This document shows, piece after piece, positions 42,332 through 51,763 of a stretch of DNA of 64,000 nucleotides. Numbering within the stretch: position 1 is the stretch's first letter; each line of letters begins with the position of its first letter. Source of the DNA: Corynebacterium falsenii. Lineage in GTDB: Bacteria; Actinomycetota; Actinomycetes; Mycobacteriales; Mycobacteriaceae. The DNA is taken from assembly GCF_020099275.1 (NCBI RefSeq), contig NZ_CP083646.1:744001-808000 (forward strand). The letters are read 5' to 3'. The notes beneath the pieces are model-generated. The model was given only the letters and a program-made list of their open reading frames with translations, ran no database searches and was not told where the DNA came from. The translations under genes and the position numbers were made by a program.

Positions 42332-43750
42332 GTGCCAGCAGACGCTACCCTTCGTGCCGTCATCTCCCCGCTCGCCACGGCCACCGCCCGCCGCAGCGAC
42401 ATCGTTGAGCAAACCAACGCCGCGGATATCTTCGATCACATCCGCCCGTCCACCCCGGACTTCGCCGAGGCACTCGACGCCGCCTATTCCACCTCCGCGC
42501 CCGTCCTCGTCGGCACCGGCGAAATCACCTTTGACTCCCGCCTTGCCGCAGCCTCCGGCGCCGCGCACTTCCTCGTCGCCGGCACCTCCCAGGACATCAC
42601 CACCCTCCAGCTCGCTAGCGGCCAGCTCGTTCGTTCCGGTGTGCGGCCCGCAGGGATCTGTATTCTCGACGCCACCTCGGGGCATTCCAACGCCCTCGAA
42701 GCTGAGGGGCAGGCCATTAAGTTCGTGGCTCTGGAATCCATCGGCTCCGCCGAGCGCCGCACTCCCGTCATCGGCCCCGAACTGTTCGAGCGCAACCTCA
42801 TCGCCAAGGCCCGGGCGAAGCAGGCCCACATCGTGCTGCCGGAAGGCGACGATGACCGCATCCTCACCGCTGCCCACCAGCTCCTCGAGCACAAGGTGTG
42901 CGCGCTGACCATCCTTGGCGATCCCGATGCGATGGCCCAGCGCGCCAAGGAGCTCAACCTGGACCTCTCGGGCGCCACGCTCACGGATCCCACGCAGGGC
43001 ACCCAGCTCGAGGAGTTCGCCCAGGAGTTCGCCGAGCTGCGCAAGCACAAGGGCGTGAGCCTGGACGATGCCCGCGAGACCATGAAGGACATCAGCTACT
43101 ACGCCACGATGATGGTCCACAAGGGCATCGCCGACGGCATGGTCTCCGGCGCCGCCCACACCACGGCGCACACCATCAAGCCGAGCTTCCAGATCATCAA
43201 GACCGCGCCGGGCTCCTCCGTGGTCAGCTCCATCTTCCTCATGGTCATGGACGGTGTGCTCTGGGCCTTCGGTGACTGTGCCGTCAACCCGAACCCCACC
43301 CCGGATCAGCTCGCGGAGATCGCCGCAGTGTCCGCGCAGACCGCCGCGCAGTTCGGCATCGACCCGAAGGTCGCCCTGCTCAGCTACTCCACCGGCACGT
43401 CGGGTGCTGGCGAGGACGTCGAAGCGGTGACTGCCGCCGTCGAGAAGGCAAAGCAGGATCACCCCGATCTGCAACTCGATGGTCCCCTTCAGTTCGACGC
43501 CGCCGTGGTCCCCTCCGTCGGCCAGAAAAAGATGCCGGGATCGAGCGTGGCTGGCGAGGCCACCGTCTTCATCTTCCCCGACCTCAACAGCGGCAACATC
43601 ACCTATAAGGCGGTACAGCGCACCGCCGATGCCCTGGCAGTCGGCCCGATCCTCCAGGGGCTCAACAAGCCCGTCAACGACCTGTCCCGTGGCGCCACCG
43701 TGCCGGACATCGTCAACACCGTAGCCATCACTGCGATCCAGGCTGGCTAG
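42332..43750 (+). CDS. pta: Phosphate acetyltransferase
   Basis: Interconverts acetyl-CoA and acetyl phosphate. 472 residues. A reduced N-terminal regulatory-like domain (about 1-145) precedes the catalytic PTA domain: AKQAHIVLPEGDDDRIL, MVHKGIADGMVSGAAHTTAHTIKPSFQIIKT and FIFPDLNSGNITYKAVQR. Starts with GTG at 42332; the family start MPADA fits. Followed 66 bases later by ackA, the usual operon. Confidence 0.94.
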   Translation: MPADATLRAVISPLATATARRSDIVEQTNAADIFDHIRPSTPDFAEALDAAYSTSAPVLVGTGEITFDSRLAAASGAAHFLVAGTSQDITTLQLASGQLVRSGVRPAGICILDATSGHSNALEAEGQAIKFVALESIGSAERRTPVIGPELFERNLIAKARAKQAHIVLPEGDDDRILTAAHQLLEHKVCALTILGDPDAMAQRAKELNLDLSGATLTDPTQGTQLEEFAQEFAELRKHKGVSLDDARETMKDISYYATMMVHKGIADGMVSGAAHTTAHTIKPSFQIIKTAPGSSVVSSIFLMVMDGVLWAFGDCAVNPNPTPDQLAEIAAVSAQTAAQFGIDPKVALLSYSTGTSGAGEDVEAVTAAVEKAKQDHPDLQLDGPLQFDAAVVPSVGQKKMPGSSVAGEATVFIFPDLNSGNITYKAVQRTADALAVGPILQGLNKPVNDLSRGATVPDIVNTVAITAIQAG

Positions 43751-43816
43751 GTAGCGCTCTCTTACACCCTCTTACTCTCACTCACTCAGCCCCACTCATT
43801 CTCGCGAAGGAAAGAC

Positions 43817-45034
43817 ATGTCCGACACTCCGTACGTTCTGGTTCTCAATTCCGGCTCTAGCTCCATTAAGTTCCAGGTTCTCGACCCCGCGGCAGACGCT
43901 GCCCAGGACCCGTTCGTCTCCGGCATCGTGGAACGCATCGGTGAATCCAGCGGCCACATCGCCATTAAGACGGAAACCTCGAAGATGGAGGACAGCCGCC
44001 CGATCCTCAGCCACTCCGTGGGTCTGGAGCGCGCCTTCGGCATGATGACGCTGCTCGGTGTGGGGCCGCAGGACCTCAACCTCGCGGCGGTCGGCCACCG
44101 CGTGGTGCACGGTGGTGCCACCTTCACCGAGCCTGTCGTTATCGACGACACCGTCATCAGCAAGCTCAAGGGCCTCATCCCCCTAGCGCCGCTGCACAAC
44201 CCCGCCAACATCGACGGCATCGAGAACGCCCGGGCGCTGCTGGAGCACGTCCCCCACGTGGCAGTGTTCGATACCGCCTTCTTCTCCACCCTGCCCGAGG
44301 ACGCGGCAAACTACGCTATCGACCGCGAGGTGGCGAAGAAGTATGACATCCGCCGCTACGGTTTCCATGGCACCAGCCACCACTACGTCTCCGACAAGGT
44401 CCCCGGCCTGCTGGGCAAGCCGGCCGAGGATGTCAACCAGATCACCCTGCACCTGGGCAACGGTGCCTCCGCCGCGGCGATCCGCGGCGGCGAGGCCGTG
44501 GACACGTCCATGGGTCTGACCCCGCTGGCCGGCCTTGTGATGGGCACCCGCTCCGGCGATATCGACCCGGGCATCATCTTCCACCTGGAACGCTCGGCCA
44601 ATATGAAGGTCGACGAGATCGACACGCTGCTCAACCGCAACTCCGGTCTCAAGGGTGTTTCGGGCGTTAATGACTTCCGCGAGCTCAAGGAGCTCATCGA
44701 GTCCGGTGATGAGAACGCGAACCTGGCCTACGGTGTGTACATCCACCAGCTCCGTCGCTTCATTGGCTCCTACATGCTGATCCTCGGCCGGTTGGACGCG
44801 ATCACGTTCACCGCGGGCGTGGGTGAAAACTCCGTCAACGTGCGCCGAGACGCCATGGCGAACCTGGAGAACTTCGGCATCAAGATTGATGAGGCCCGCA
44901 ACAACAACGAGGACGGCATCGAAGGAGCACGCGAGATCTCCACCGATGACTCCACGGTCAAGGTCTTCGTGGTGCCCACCAACGAAGAGCTCGCCATTGC
45001 CCGCCAGGCTAAGGCGCTGGCTGACGAGGCTTAG
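43817..45034 (+). CDS. ackA: Acetate kinase
   Basis: Interconverts acetyl phosphate and acetate with ADP/ATP. 405 residues. N-terminal [16 protein letters not shown] phosphate loop, the catalytic region [15 protein letters not shown] (His near 181-185), [42 protein letters not shown], and the TAGVGENS motif near residue 333. AGGAAAG before the ATG is a good ribosome site. Ends close to the convergent pknG gene (18-base gap); no hairpin terminator was seen there. Confidence 0.96.
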   Translation: MSDTPYVLVLNSGSSSIKFQVLDPAADAAQDPFVSGIVERIGESSGHIAIKTETSKMEDSRPILSHSVGLERAFGMMTLLGVGPQDLNLAAVGHRVVHGGATFTEPVVIDDTVISKLKGLIPLAPLHNPANIDGIENARALLEHVPHVAVFDTAFFSTLPEDAANYAIDREVAKKYDIRRYGFHGTSHHYVSDKVPGLLGKPAEDVNQITLHLGNGASAAAIRGGEAVDTSMGLTPLAGLVMGTRSGDIDPGIIFHLERSANMKVDEIDTLLNRNSGLKGVSGVNDFRELKELIESGDENANLAYGVYIHQLRRFIGSYMLILGRLDAITFTAGVGENSVNVRRDAMANLENFGIKIDEARNNNEDGIEGAREISTDDSTVKVFVVPTNEELAIARQAKALADEA

Positions 45035-45052
45035 TGAGTTAGAACCCCAGAG

Positions 45053-47437
45053 TTAGAACCAAGTGGCCGGGCGGATGTTATTCGCCATGTCCACCAGCCG
45101 GTAGCGGTGGCGGGGGAACTGTGACTGCCGCGCAAGCAAGCGCAGGCCCGCCTCCAGGCCGGTGCGTAGGCCCCGCTCGGTGAACTCCACATCGAATAGC
45201 GGGGCATCATTACTGGGGGTGGCTTTCTGGTCCCGCAGCCAGCTCAGGGCCGCCGCCAGCACAGCCAGCCGCACCTGCGGCAGGCGGGGTTCGTTCGTGG
45301 GCATGATCTCCAAGCGCCGGGCCGCGCGCCGAATGCGCGACTCCGTGAGGCTGGCATGGTCGTTAACCAGCATCAAGATCGTGGTCAGCCGTGCCAACCG
45401 GCTGTGCTGAGACGAGGATGGCACGCGGTCGAGCGCCGCCACGGCGCTATCCACCAACCCTTCGGCCTCCAGCTGGCGGGCCAGGCCGAAGCCACTGGAC
45501 ACTGTCGTGGGGTTCGTGGCCCACACCAGGCCATACAGGCGCATCGCGTGAAAACGCAGCGCCTCGGGATCGTTGGTCAGGTGGTTCCAGTCCGGAACCG
45601 CCGAGTAATCATCCACGGGAACTCGCTGAGCATACGCCAGGGCAGAGGCCACGCGGGCGGCGTCGGCTGAAAGAAGTTGCTGCGTGTTCACACCCTGCTG
45701 CTGCAGCATGAGCTCATCGGTGGCGGCCAGTGCCAACTTCGGCGCAGGCTCGCCGGGAAGGATGTAGAGCACCCGGTTGAAAAAGCGTTGCGCGGCGGAG
45801 AAATCGCTGCCGAGCAGGGCAGCCACGCCCGAATGCCAGTGGAAACGCCAGTCGTTGCGCAGGCGCGGCTCGAGCTCGTGCAGCAGCTCGCGGGCCTCGT
45901 GCGTCTGCCCCAGGTCGAGGCGGGCGCGCACCATCGCCAGGGGGATCTCCACGGAGTTTGACAGGTTCGGCTGCTTCAGCGACTGCGCAAGGGTATCGAG
46001 TAGGTCGGACGCCTCGGTGTAGCTCGTCGCCGATAGCAGCCCGAAGCCCGGATCGGAGGAGTCCGCCAGGGGAGTGGGCAGTGCTGCAATGACCTCCGCG
46101 GCGCTGATCTCAGCGGAGCGCTCGATGCCGTCGACGAGCTGGTCGGTGCGGAAAACGGCGTGCTTTGTGCCGAAGGTGGAGCGCTGCGCCGTGAAGCGCG
46201 TGTTGAGGTGCGGATACTGCCGCCCGTCGCGGATCGCTAACACCTCGCGCAGCACGCCCATGAGCTGATTCGTCATGGCCGTCGCCGAGCTGAATCGGAC
46301 ATCCGGGTTCGGATCCGTGGCGCGCAACAGCAGTCGGTAAAGCGACAGGTACTCGCGGAACAGTGGCTCCTCATCCGGGGTGGGAAGGCCGTCGGCGTAG
46401 GCGCCGTTGGTGACTGGCAGTTTCACGACGAGGGAGGCGAGCGTGCGGCCCACCGTGTAAATATCCGTGGCCACCGTCGGGCCGGTCTGCGCCACCTCCG
46501 GGGCCTGGAAACCCTTCGTGCCGAAGATATGACCGTAGGCGCCGATGCCGGTCACCGCGCCCAGGTCGATGAGCTTGACCTGGTCCTCGGTGATGATGAT
46601 GTTGTCCGGCTTCAAGTCGTTGTAAACCACCCCGCGGGAGTGAAGGTAGTCCAGCGCCTGCAGGATCTCCAGGATGTAACCGATGGCGATGTCCACGTCG
46701 AACACCCCACTGGACAGGCGCCTGCGGCGCGACCGCAACGACGGGCCGCCCACGAACTCCATGACAATGAACCCGCCGGGGCTGCGCGGATCATCGATGA
46801 AGTTGAAGATCTTCACGATGCCCGGGTGGGTGATATCCGCAAGAAACGCCCGCTCGGACTCCGCCACCGCGGCCTCGTGCGGATTCTCCGTGGCCATCAT
46901 TCCCTTGAGCACCACGTAGCGATCGGCCACCTTGTGATCGATCGCGATATAGACCCAGCCCAGGCCACCGTGGGCGATGGGGCCCAGGATCTCGTACTGG
47001 CCGGCGATGATGTCGCCCCTCTTCAGCGACGGCGCCTCCACCCCGCGGGCGATCTCCTCGCTGGGATCCACCACGGCCGTTTCCGGCTCCGTGGGAGAGA
47101 CGAACGGCAGGCGCACCATGCCGCCAGCCACCGTCGCTCCCTGGCGATGTGTGCCGCGGCGCTTGCGGAACGTGCTGAGAGCCTCGCGCCGGGAGCGCTC
47201 GTCGGAATCCTCCGCGCTGTGCGTCGTGGTAACGGGGTCGGTGTTGACATCCGTGGTGTCTTCAGCGTTCGCTCCCGCGCTCGCGTCCGTATCACCGTCC
47301 GTATCCGCGAACGGGTCAAACGCGACCGCCGCCGTAGTGGTCTCCCCATCGGAATCGGCAAACGGGTCGAAGGGCACCGCCTCGGTGACTTCGGTGGGCT
47401 CACTGTGGTTATTGCTGGGGTTATCGCTATCACTCAT
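45053..47437 (-). CDS. pknG: Serine/threonine protein kinase PknG
   Basis: A soluble kinase of 794 residues that phosphorylates OdhI (GarA) to control 2-oxoglutarate dehydrogenase. After an acidic, Thr-rich N-terminus, the kinase domain runs from about 140 to 420: YEILGPIAHGGLGWVYIAID, YVVLKGMM (Lys), the catalytic VVYNDLKPDNIII and LIDLGAVTG (DLG in place of DFG, as in the family). A TPR-rich C-terminal half follows. The Cys-x2-Cys rubredoxin-type pairs of M. tuberculosis PknG are absent, as is known for corynebacterial PknG. Its start overlaps glnH, forming glnX-glnH-pknG. Confidence 0.95.
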   Translation of the reverse strand: MSDSDNPSNNHSEPTEVTEAVPFDPFADSDGETTTAAVAFDPFADTDGDTDASAGANAEDTTDVNTDPVTTTHSAEDSDERSRREALSTFRKRRGTHRQGATVAGGMVRLPFVSPTEPETAVVDPSEEIARGVEAPSLKRGDIIAGQYEILGPIAHGGLGWVYIAIDHKVADRYVVLKGMMATENPHEAAVAESERAFLADITHPGIVKIFNFIDDPRSPGGFIVMEFVGGPSLRSRRRRLSSGVFDVDIAIGYILEILQALDYLHSRGVVYNDLKPDNIIITEDQVKLIDLGAVTGIGAYGHIFGTKGFQAPEVAQTGPTVATDIYTVGRTLASLVVKLPVTNGAYADGLPTPDEEPLFREYLSLYRLLLRATDPNPDVRFSSATAMTNQLMGVLREVLAIRDGRQYPHLNTRFTAQRSTFGTKHAVFRTDQLVDGIERSAEISAAEVIAALPTPLADSSDPGFGLLSATSYTEASDLLDTLAQSLKQPNLSNSVEIPLAMVRARLDLGQTHEARELLHELEPRLRNDWRFHWHSGVAALLGSDFSAAQRFFNRVLYILPGEPAPKLALAATDELMLQQQGVNTQQLLSADAARVASALAYAQRVPVDDYSAVPDWNHLTNDPEALRFHAMRLYGLVWATNPTTVSSGFGLARQLEAEGLVDSAVAALDRVPSSSQHSRLARLTTILMLVNDHASLTESRIRRAARRLEIMPTNEPRLPQVRLAVLAAALSWLRDQKATPSNDAPLFDVEFTERGLRTGLEAGLRLLARQSQFPRHRYRLVDMANNIRPATWF

Positions 47438-48479
47438 GGGAATTCACCTGCCCTCGCATCTGCTCCAGCTCCGCCGATTGCTCTGGGGTGCGGTACGTCA
47501 TCGGCAACGACGGTGCCGGTCCGAGGTACTCGGCCATCCACTTGTCGTACAGCTTCTTCCACGTCCCATCGTTGCGGATGCGCTCCAACGTGCTATTGAC
47601 CTGCCGCACCAGCCCCGCGGTGTCCCGGGTCTTGGTGGGCGGGGCGAAGGCCACGCCGTAGTAGGAATCCTCACCGTAATCGCCGGTCAGCGTGGTGTAC
47701 GGATCCTGCGCCTGAAGGCCGGACAGAATTGCGTCGTCGGTATAGATCGCATCCACCTGGAAACGCTGCATCGCCATCAAACAATCAGTCCAGGTGCGGG
47801 TGTGCATGATCCGACCGATCTGCAGACGTTCCGCTTCATTAAATGAGGTGGAATCGCGGGCCACGCACACCGTTTTGCCCTTGAGGTCCTTGAAGCTCTT
47901 GATCTCGGAATTGTCGAGCACCAACAGTCGCGGATTGACCTTGAGGTAGGGAATGGAAAACTCCAACTGCTTCTGCCGCGGGCGGGTGATCGACATAGTG
48001 CGAATGATCATGTCTACATCACCCTGGTCTAGGGCCTCCTCGCGATCCCTCGTCTCCACGTAGCGGAACTCCACCCGCGACGGATCGCCGAAAATATCGC
48101 GGGCGACTTCGCGCGCCAAGTCCACCTCGAAGCCCGCCAAATCACCCGTAACCGGATCGCGGAATCCCAACCGGTTGAGCGATTGGGCAACACCCACGAT
48201 CACGCGACCGCGCTTGACGATTGCCGGAATGCGCTCCTCAGGCGTGGCATCGTCCGGCCGCAACGAGCCAAACGGAGGCTTATTCTGCTGCTGCTTGCTG
48301 CCGGAACCATCCGCCTCACCCGGGTACACGTATTGCGCCCCCACGGGCAGAGCATTGTTCGCCTGATCCTGCGGCTCCGGCCACTGCGGCATCGCCGGGC
48401 TTGGTGCCGAGCACGCTGCGCAGGCGGCCAATAACACGGTGGAATACAGGGCGAGCTGGTGGCGTCGAAAAGAAAACAT
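47430..48479 (-). CDS. glnH: GlnH-like amino-acid-binding lipoprotein
   Basis: A 349-residue type 3 solute-binding protein with an N-terminal signal and lipobox (TVLLAACAAC). The binding domain shows GRVIVGVAQSLNRLGFRDPVTGDLAGFEVDLAREVARDIF, YVETRDREEALDQGDVDMI and YLKVNPRLLVLDNSEIKSFKDLKGKTVCVARDST. In C. glutamicum GlnH senses glutamate/aspartate outside and signals through GlnX to PknG rather than an ABC importer. No ABC permease is present here. Overlaps pknG (8 bases) and glnX (TGATG). Confidence 0.92.
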   Translation of the reverse strand: MFSFRRHQLALYSTVLLAACAACSAPSPAMPQWPEPQDQANNALPVGAQYVYPGEADGSGSKQQQNKPPFGSLRPDDATPEERIPAIVKRGRVIVGVAQSLNRLGFRDPVTGDLAGFEVDLAREVARDIFGDPSRVEFRYVETRDREEALDQGDVDMIIRTMSITRPRQKQLEFSIPYLKVNPRLLVLDNSEIKSFKDLKGKTVCVARDSTSFNEAERLQIGRIMHTRTWTDCLMAMQRFQVDAIYTDDAILSGLQAQDPYTTLTGDYGEDSYYGVAFAPPTKTRDTAGLVRQVNSTLERIRNDGTWKKLYDKWMAEYLGPAPSLPMTYRTPEQSAELEQMRGQVNSHE

Positions 48480-49828
48480 CAGAGGAACTCCTGCAACCGG
48501 GGGCGAGTGCCGAGAATCACGCAGACACCAGAGATGATTGTCAGGGCGAGGACTAGACCCGTGACGCGGCCGGCGGCGGCGCGGCCCTCCACGAGCAAGT
48601 CGCGGAGATCCTTGCGCGTGTCCGAAATGAGCTCGGTAAGCTGCTGATCCACCACGTCGAAGTCATTGGTCTGCAGCGCCGTATCGAGCGCCTGAGAATA
48701 ATTGCCGTTCTGCAACTGCGACACCATGAGCGCGTGGGTTTTATCCCAATCGACCAACGCCTCACGGGCCTGGTCAACGCGGCTGGGGGTGCTAACGGAA
48801 TCGCGGAGGTTATCCAACGTGGTGTCGATGGAAGACACAGACTTGGAAAACTCCGCCTGGCGGCCCGAGCCGTAATCGCGCTCGATGAGGCCCAGCGCCT
48901 CCTGCGTGCGGGCCTGCTGCACCTCAATGCGAGCCTGCGTGAGCTGCTCCAACGGCTGCACCGTACCCTGCACCCCCTTCGTGCCCGCATTCCACAGCAG
49001 CACCGACGACACGGAGGTCCACGCCAAGGCAAAGATCATGAGACCCGTGGCGAGCAGATAACCGATGTTGAGGCGGCGGTTGGTCATCGCGGCCAGCCAG
49101 AACTGGGCGATGATCAACATGATCACCGCGGCCACGAGGCCAGACAGAGGGAACCACAACGGGGTGACCAGCCGAGCCTCCTGGTCCGAGACCTGTCGGG
49201 ACGTGCGCTGATACAGCTCCTCCGCGGCCGGCAGCATCGTGTCCTGCATGAGCACCGAGCCCTGGGAAAGATACGAGGCGCCGACCGGGTTGCGGAGGCG
49301 ATCGTTGGTCTGGGCCGTGGTGATCAGCTGCACATACTCCGGCAGGGCCGTTTGGATCTTGAGCACCAGTTCCATCTCGCGCGACTGGTTATCATTGATA
49401 CCGCTCGTGGCGCGGACGATCGCCGAGGACGCATCGCGCATGGCCTTGTGATAGGCCTCCACCGAGGAATAATCGCCGGTGTTCTTCTGCAGGAAACTCG
49501 TGGTCGCCACCGAATCGGCCACGGACAGGGAGTTGAACAGCTCCTGGGAAGCATTGGACAGTGGCTCGGTGCGGGAGACCAGCGTGTCCAGCTGCGACTG
49601 CCGATTACCGGCGCTAAAGACCATTGCGCCGCCCGCGGCGAGGATCGCGATCACCAAAATCGTGGACACGATGGTGAGCAAGCCGGGCGTGGTCCGGGCG
49701 AAACTGGCAAATCGGCGGGGAGCTTCCAGCGCCGGATTCACCAGCCCGCGAATCGACCCATTGCGACCGGCTGGGGAATCATCGCGATCCATCCAACGGT
49801 CGGCGTCGAACGCGGGAACAGGTGGCAT
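48479..49828 (-). CDS. glnX: GlnX, membrane signalling protein upstream of GlnH and PknG
   Basis: About 449 residues with four helices: one near residue 50 (LLTIVSTILVIAILAAGGAMVF), two adjacent ones near 235-290 and one near the C-terminus (VTGLVLALTIISGVCVIL). Two long helical periplasmic segments lie between them, like chemoreceptor sensor domains. It links extracellular GlnH to cytoplasmic PknG. ATG at 49828 (MPPVPAFDADRW) is preferred to a TTG at 49834. First gene of the operon. Confidence 0.9.
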   Translation of the reverse strand: MPPVPAFDADRWMDRDDSPAGRNGSIRGLVNPALEAPRRFASFARTTPGLLTIVSTILVIAILAAGGAMVFSAGNRQSQLDTLVSRTEPLSNASQELFNSLSVADSVATTSFLQKNTGDYSSVEAYHKAMRDASSAIVRATSGINDNQSREMELVLKIQTALPEYVQLITTAQTNDRLRNPVGASYLSQGSVLMQDTMLPAAEELYQRTSRQVSDQEARLVTPLWFPLSGLVAAVIMLIIAQFWLAAMTNRRLNIGYLLATGLMIFALAWTSVSSVLLWNAGTKGVQGTVQPLEQLTQARIEVQQARTQEALGLIERDYGSGRQAEFSKSVSSIDTTLDNLRDSVSTPSRVDQAREALVDWDKTHALMVSQLQNGNYSQALDTALQTNDFDVVDQQLTELISDTRKDLRDLLVEGRAAAGRVTGLVLALTIISGVCVILGTRPRLQEFL

Positions 49829-49899
49829 GGCCAAAAGTATATACGCCGCTGGGTGAACCTACCCCGAATTTTCCTTGTGCGTGTGGCACACTGGATCGC

Positions 49900-50889
49900 A
49901 TGATCACTGTCAGCTCCCTGACCAAAGCCTATGGTGGCACCACAGTTGTGGATGACCTCAGCTTTGAGGTTAAGCCCGGCATCGTCACCGGCTTCCTCGG
50001 CCCCAATGGCGCGGGCAAGTCCACCACGATGCGCATGATCGTGGGGTTGGATAAACCCACGCGCGGCACAGCCCTGGTCGATGGGAAGCGTTACTCCGAC
50101 TACTCCCGGCCGCTGGAGAAGGTCGGCACGCTGCTCGACGCGAAGTGGATGCACCCCAACCGCTCGGCAGCCAACCACCTCAAATGGATCGCCGCCACCA
50201 ACGGCATCTCGGCTAAGCGCGTGGACGAGGTGCTGGGGCTGGTTGGCCTCAGCGACGTTGCTGGCCGCAAGGCGGGCAAGTTCTCCCTCGGTATGGGTCA
50301 GCGCCTCGGCTTGGCAGCGGCGCTGCTCGGCGACCCGGATGTGCTCATGCTCGACGAGCCCGTCAACGGCCTGGACCCGGAAGGCATCCGCTGGGTGCGC
50401 GACTTCGTCCGCGCCCTCGCGGCGGAGGGGCGCACCGTGTTGGTGAGCTCGCATCTGCTCAGTGAGATGGCGCAGACCGCCGACCACCTCATCGTCATTG
50501 GCAAGGGCAAGCTGGTAGCCAACGCCAGCACACACGACTTCATCAAGAACGCATCCGAAGCAACCACCGTGGTGCGCACCGATCACCTCGAGGAGATGCA
50601 GAAAGCGCTGCGCGAGGAAGAGGTGCGCTTCAGCCTGGGCACGGACGCCGAGGGGCGCACCACCGTGCTCATCCCCAATAGGGATTCGGATTGGGTTGGC
50701 GCCTTGGCCTACACCTACGGCTTGCTGCTGCGCGAGCTGTCGGAGACCCGCCCGAGCTTGGAAGATGCCTTCATGCGCATGACCGGCGACGCGGTGGAGT
50801 ACCACGCCAGCGTTGGACAGCCGGGCCAGAACCAGCCGCGCCAGAACCAGCCGCGCCAGAACCAGCCCACCCCACCGGAAGGACGATAA
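49900..50889 (+). CDS. ABC-2 type transporter ATP-binding protein
   Basis: A 329-residue ABC ATPase. Walker A GPNGAGKSTT (about 37-46), signature FSLGMGQRLGLA, Walker B VLMLDEPVNGLDPEG and H-loop VSSHLLSEM. The C-terminal tail holds two and a half copies of a 5-residue repeat (QNQPR), encoded by a 15-base DNA repeat at 50826-50867. ATG 49900 matches the family start (MITVSSLTKAYGGTTVVD). The permease gene follows two bases after the stop. Substrate unknown; family members export lipids, peptides or antibiotics. Confidence 0.88.
   Translation: MITVSSLTKAYGGTTVVDDLSFEVKPGIVTGFLGPNGAGKSTTMRMIVGLDKPTRGTALVDGKRYSDYSRPLEKVGTLLDAKWMHPNRSAANHLKWIAATNGISAKRVDEVLGLVGLSDVAGRKAGKFSLGMGQRLGLAAALLGDPDVLMLDEPVNGLDPEGIRWVRDFVRALAAEGRTVLVSSHLLSEMAQTADHLIVIGKGKLVANASTHDFIKNASEATTVVRTDHLEEMQKALREEEVRFSLGTDAEGRTTVLIPNRDSDWVGALAYTYGLLLRELSETRPSLEDAFMRMTGDAVEYHASVGQPGQNQPRQNQPRQNQPTPPEGR
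50826..50867 (+). repeat. 15-base coding repeat in the ABC ATPase C-terminus
   Basis: CCAGAACCAGCCGCG occurs twice exactly with a third partial copy, giving an in-frame QNQPR repeat in a low-complexity tail. A likely slippage site whose copy number could vary without breaking the frame. Confidence 0.75.
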
Positions 50890-50891
50890 TC

Positions 50892-51704
50892 ATGCTCCGA
50901 ATCGCACGTTCCGAGTGGATCAAGCTCCGCACTACCAAGTCTCTGTGGTGGACCTCTGTTCTGGTCATCGTGTTCTCCCTCGGGTTCACCCTCCTCATGG
51001 GGCTTCTCACCGGCAGCACCCTGGCCAACACTGACCCGGCCAAGGAGCCGGATATCTATTCGGCGATGATGAACTCGCTAAAGAACTCCTCGGCCCTGAG
51101 CGGCTTCCTCTTCTTTGGGCTCATGGTCATCCTCATTCAGGGTGTTCTGACCGTCACCAGCGATTATGGTTCGAACACGTCCAAGACAACCCTGCTGGCC
51201 ACCCCTAAGCGCTGGCCCGTTCCGGTTGCGAAGTTCCTGGTGTACGGCCTGATCGCGGCGGTGATTTCTCTCATCAGCACTGCGGGGTCCATCCTGGTCT
51301 ATCAGTGGACGCTCGGGACCAAGATCGACGATGCAGCCATGCTCACCAACGTTGGCCTCGGCGCCGATAGCGCTTGGACCATGATCGGCCGCGGCGTGCT
51401 CTATGCCGTTCTGGCCGTGGCCGTGGCAATCGGGGTGGGTTACCTTGTGCGCCACACCGCCGGTGGCATCTCCCTGATCCTGTTGTGGGTGCTGGTGATC
51501 GAGCAGACATTGGTGCAGCTGCTCCCCAAGGTTCGGGACTACCTCCCGCCCTACATGCCCTTCAAGAACATGGAAAATGCCACGTTGATGATGGACACTC
51601 CCGATGCGCCGTGGGGTCAGGTCGGCAGCATCGCCTACTTTGCGGGGATCGCCGCGGTGATCTTCATCGCCGGTGTGGTCGCGCTGCAGAAGCGGGATGC
51701 CTAA
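50892..51704 (+). CDS. ABC-2 type transporter permease
   Basis: A 270-residue membrane protein with six helices. The N-terminus IARSEWIKLRTTKSLWW is typical for ABC-2 permeases. First helix VLVIVFSLGFTLLMGLLTG, then FLFFGLMVILIQGVLTV, a cluster in the middle and the last (IAYFAGIAAVIFIAGVVAL). Cotranscribed with the ATPase. ATG 50892 is used since the longer upstream frame overlaps the ATPase gene. Confidence 0.85.
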   Translation: MLRIARSEWIKLRTTKSLWWTSVLVIVFSLGFTLLMGLLTGSTLANTDPAKEPDIYSAMMNSLKNSSALSGFLFFGLMVILIQGVLTVTSDYGSNTSKTTLLATPKRWPVPVAKFLVYGLIAAVISLISTAGSILVYQWTLGTKIDDAAMLTNVGLGADSAWTMIGRGVLYAVLAVAVAIGVGYLVRHTAGGISLILLWVLVIEQTLVQLLPKVRDYLPPYMPFKNMENATLMMDTPDAPWGQVGSIAYFAGIAAVIFIAGVVALQKRDA

Positions 51705-51763
51705 CCCTGGGGTCTCTCGTCACTTCGACGTCACCCCATGCCGCTTGGTAAGGTAAGCCTATT

